Below are positions 19,484-20,139 of a stretch of DNA of 20,139 nucleotides, piece by piece (position 1 is the stretch's first letter; every line of letters begins with the position of its first letter). This DNA comes from CAYVUV01 sp964455095. GTDB lineage: Bacteria; Desulfobacterota; Binatia; HRBIN30; CADEER01. The translations under genes were made by a program, and so were the position numbers. The stretch spans positions 1 through 20,139 of the forward strand of contig CAYVUV010000071.1 in assembly GCA_964455095.1 (NCBI GenBank), read 5' to 3'. A model generated the notes under the pieces. That model did no database searches, was not told the origin of the DNA, and saw only the letters and a program-made list of their open reading frames with translations.

Positions 19484-19549
19484 GGGGGGTTAGGGGGGAT
19501 TTTGAGCACAGATCATTCGGACAAATCCCCCTCAATCCCCCTTTGGCAA
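19475..19549. repeat. CCCCCTTTGGCAAAGGGGG-family inverted repeat (arms about 19475-19504 and 19522-19549)
   Basis: The left arm (GGGGGGTTAGGGGGGATTTTG preceded by TTTGGCAAA, in part) is complementary to CAAATCCCCCTCAATCCCCC and the following TTTGGCAA, with small offsets and a loop of about 17 nt. It lies 24 bp past the citrate synthase stop and could end that transcript. Confidence 0.7.
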
Positions 19550-19572
19550 CGGGGCAAGACGGAGCAGGTGGA

Positions 19573-20139
19573 TCACGCCTGCGACCAGGTCGTGGAGCTC
19601 GACGATGCGGTCAAGCTGCCGCGACCACCTCCGTTCGACCCAGCGGGCGGTGGATAGTGCCGGGCCCGTTCGCCGACATAGGCGGCGCCGGGACGAATCA
19701 GGCGGTCTTCGGCGGCCTGCTCGAGCACATGCGCCGTCCAACCGCCGGCGCGCGCGACGGCGAAGGTCGGGGTGAACAGATCAGACTCGAGACCGAGGCC
19801 GTGCAGCACCAGCGCAGTGTAGAACTCGACATTGGTCTCCAACCGCCGGCCGGGCTTGAGCTCGTGCAGGACGCGCAGCACGACCTCTTCGACTCGGCGC
19901 GCGTCGTCGTAGAGCCGCGCATCGCCGGCGCGGTCGAACAACTGGGTCGCCGCCGCCGCCAACACCTCGGCGCGCGGGTCGCGCACCTTGTAGATGCGAT
20001 GGCCGAACCCCATGATCCGCACGCCGCTCGCCACCGCGTTGCGGACCCACGTGTCCGCCTCCTCAGTGATGCTGCGCCCGCTCTGCGCCGCGCGGGCCTG
20101 GATCTCGAACACCATGTCGAGCGCCGGCCCGGGCGCCCC
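19573..20139 (-). CDS. Citrate synthase, C-terminal part (5' end outside window)
   Basis: The frame is open to the window edge, starting GAPGPALDMVFEI, the usual citrate synthase segment before the active site. 188 residues are visible. Seen: GVRIMGFGHRIYKVRDPRA, holding the catalytic His of GFGHR; LETNVEFYTALVLHGLG, where Glu stands at the position of the Asp of NVD (Asp375 in the pig enzyme); FTPTFAVARAGGWTAHVLEQ; and IRPGAAYVGE near the end. After YVGE there are about 28 more residues (ERARHYPPPAGSNGG and a Ser/Thr-rich end), longer than usual. The substrate could be oxaloacetate plus acetyl-CoA, or propionyl-CoA in a methylcitrate synthase. The enzyme opens the TCA or methylcitrate cycle in the cytoplasm. 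It is the neighbour of the transposon but intact in the visible part. Confidence 0.9.
   Translation of the reverse strand, partial: GAPGPALDMVFEIQARAAQSGRSITEEADTWVRNAVASGVRIMGFGHRIYKVRDPRAEVLAAAATQLFDRAGDARLYDDARRVEEVVLRVLHELKPGRRLETNVEFYTALVLHGLGLESDLFTPTFAVARAGGWTAHVLEQAAEDRLIRPGAAYVGERARHYPPPAGSNGGGRGSLTASSSSTTWSQA

Noticed and set aside
1..20139. tRNA or rRNA genes
   Set aside because: No cloverleaf-like or rRNA-like segments were recognised in the gaps by eye; a covariance-model scan (tRNAscan-SE, Infernal) would be decisive.

Overview
This is a GC-rich window of bacterial chromosome with tightly packed genes on both strands. Its intergenic gaps are filled with dispersed short repeats of a kind common in environmental high-GC genomes. 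The mix includes an STT3-type oligosaccharyltransferase, an EpsH/PEP-CTERM-type glycosyltransferase, a Thr/Pro-rich-linker lipoprotein, an ABC1 kinase and a DUF4143 ATPase. It fits an uncultured deltaproteobacterium-like or Binatota/Myxococcota-like lineage, but no rRNA or lineage-defining marker is present, so this is only a guess.

Layout. Positions 1-600 hold the 3' end of a SAM methyltransferase. Positions 952-2219 carry an enoyl-CoA hydratase/isomerase and a GNAT acetyltransferase as a likely two-gene unit. Positions 2338-3046 hold a 54-aa two-helix membrane protein and a YdcZ-type transporter. Positions 3060-8127 form a glycan block: a TIGR03087-type glycosyltransferase (-), a GT4 glycosyltransferase (+) and an 842-aa STT3/GT66 oligosaccharyltransferase (-) whose 3' end overlaps the GT4 gene tail to tail. 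An EthD-domain protein (-) and a DUF4143 AAA ATPase (+) follow, divergent from each other, then a PNP/MTAN-superfamily phosphorylase. Positions 10851-12880 form a neat operon: a promoter with a 10-bp-period operator, a ribbon-helix-helix/zinc-ribbon protein, and an overlapping ABC1/UbiB kinase. On the minus strand come a KDPG-aldolase-family enzyme and a DRE-TIM (HMGL-like) aldolase, a GH172 (DUF2961) lipoprotein, and at the right edge the C-terminal part of a citrate synthase.

The most informative structure is a complete IS1595-family transposon at 17296-19474. It has 23-bp terminal inverted repeats and an 8-9 bp target duplication (TTTGGCAAA). It sits in the centre of a palindrome belonging to a dispersed CCCCCTTTGGCAAAGGGGG repeat, between the citrate synthase and GH172 genes. 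It carries the transposase, a 58-aa companion protein with a strong ribosome-binding site, and an unrecognised membrane protein as passenger. Each terminal repeat carries the -35 box of an inward promoter placed so close to the first ATG that transcripts would be leaderless or nearly so.

Other points of interest are a WWPYG in place of the canonical WWDYG motif in the oligosaccharyltransferase, a 21-bp inverted repeat covering the ATPase start codon, and at least five families of intergenic repeats, several arranged as long-looped inverted pairs.
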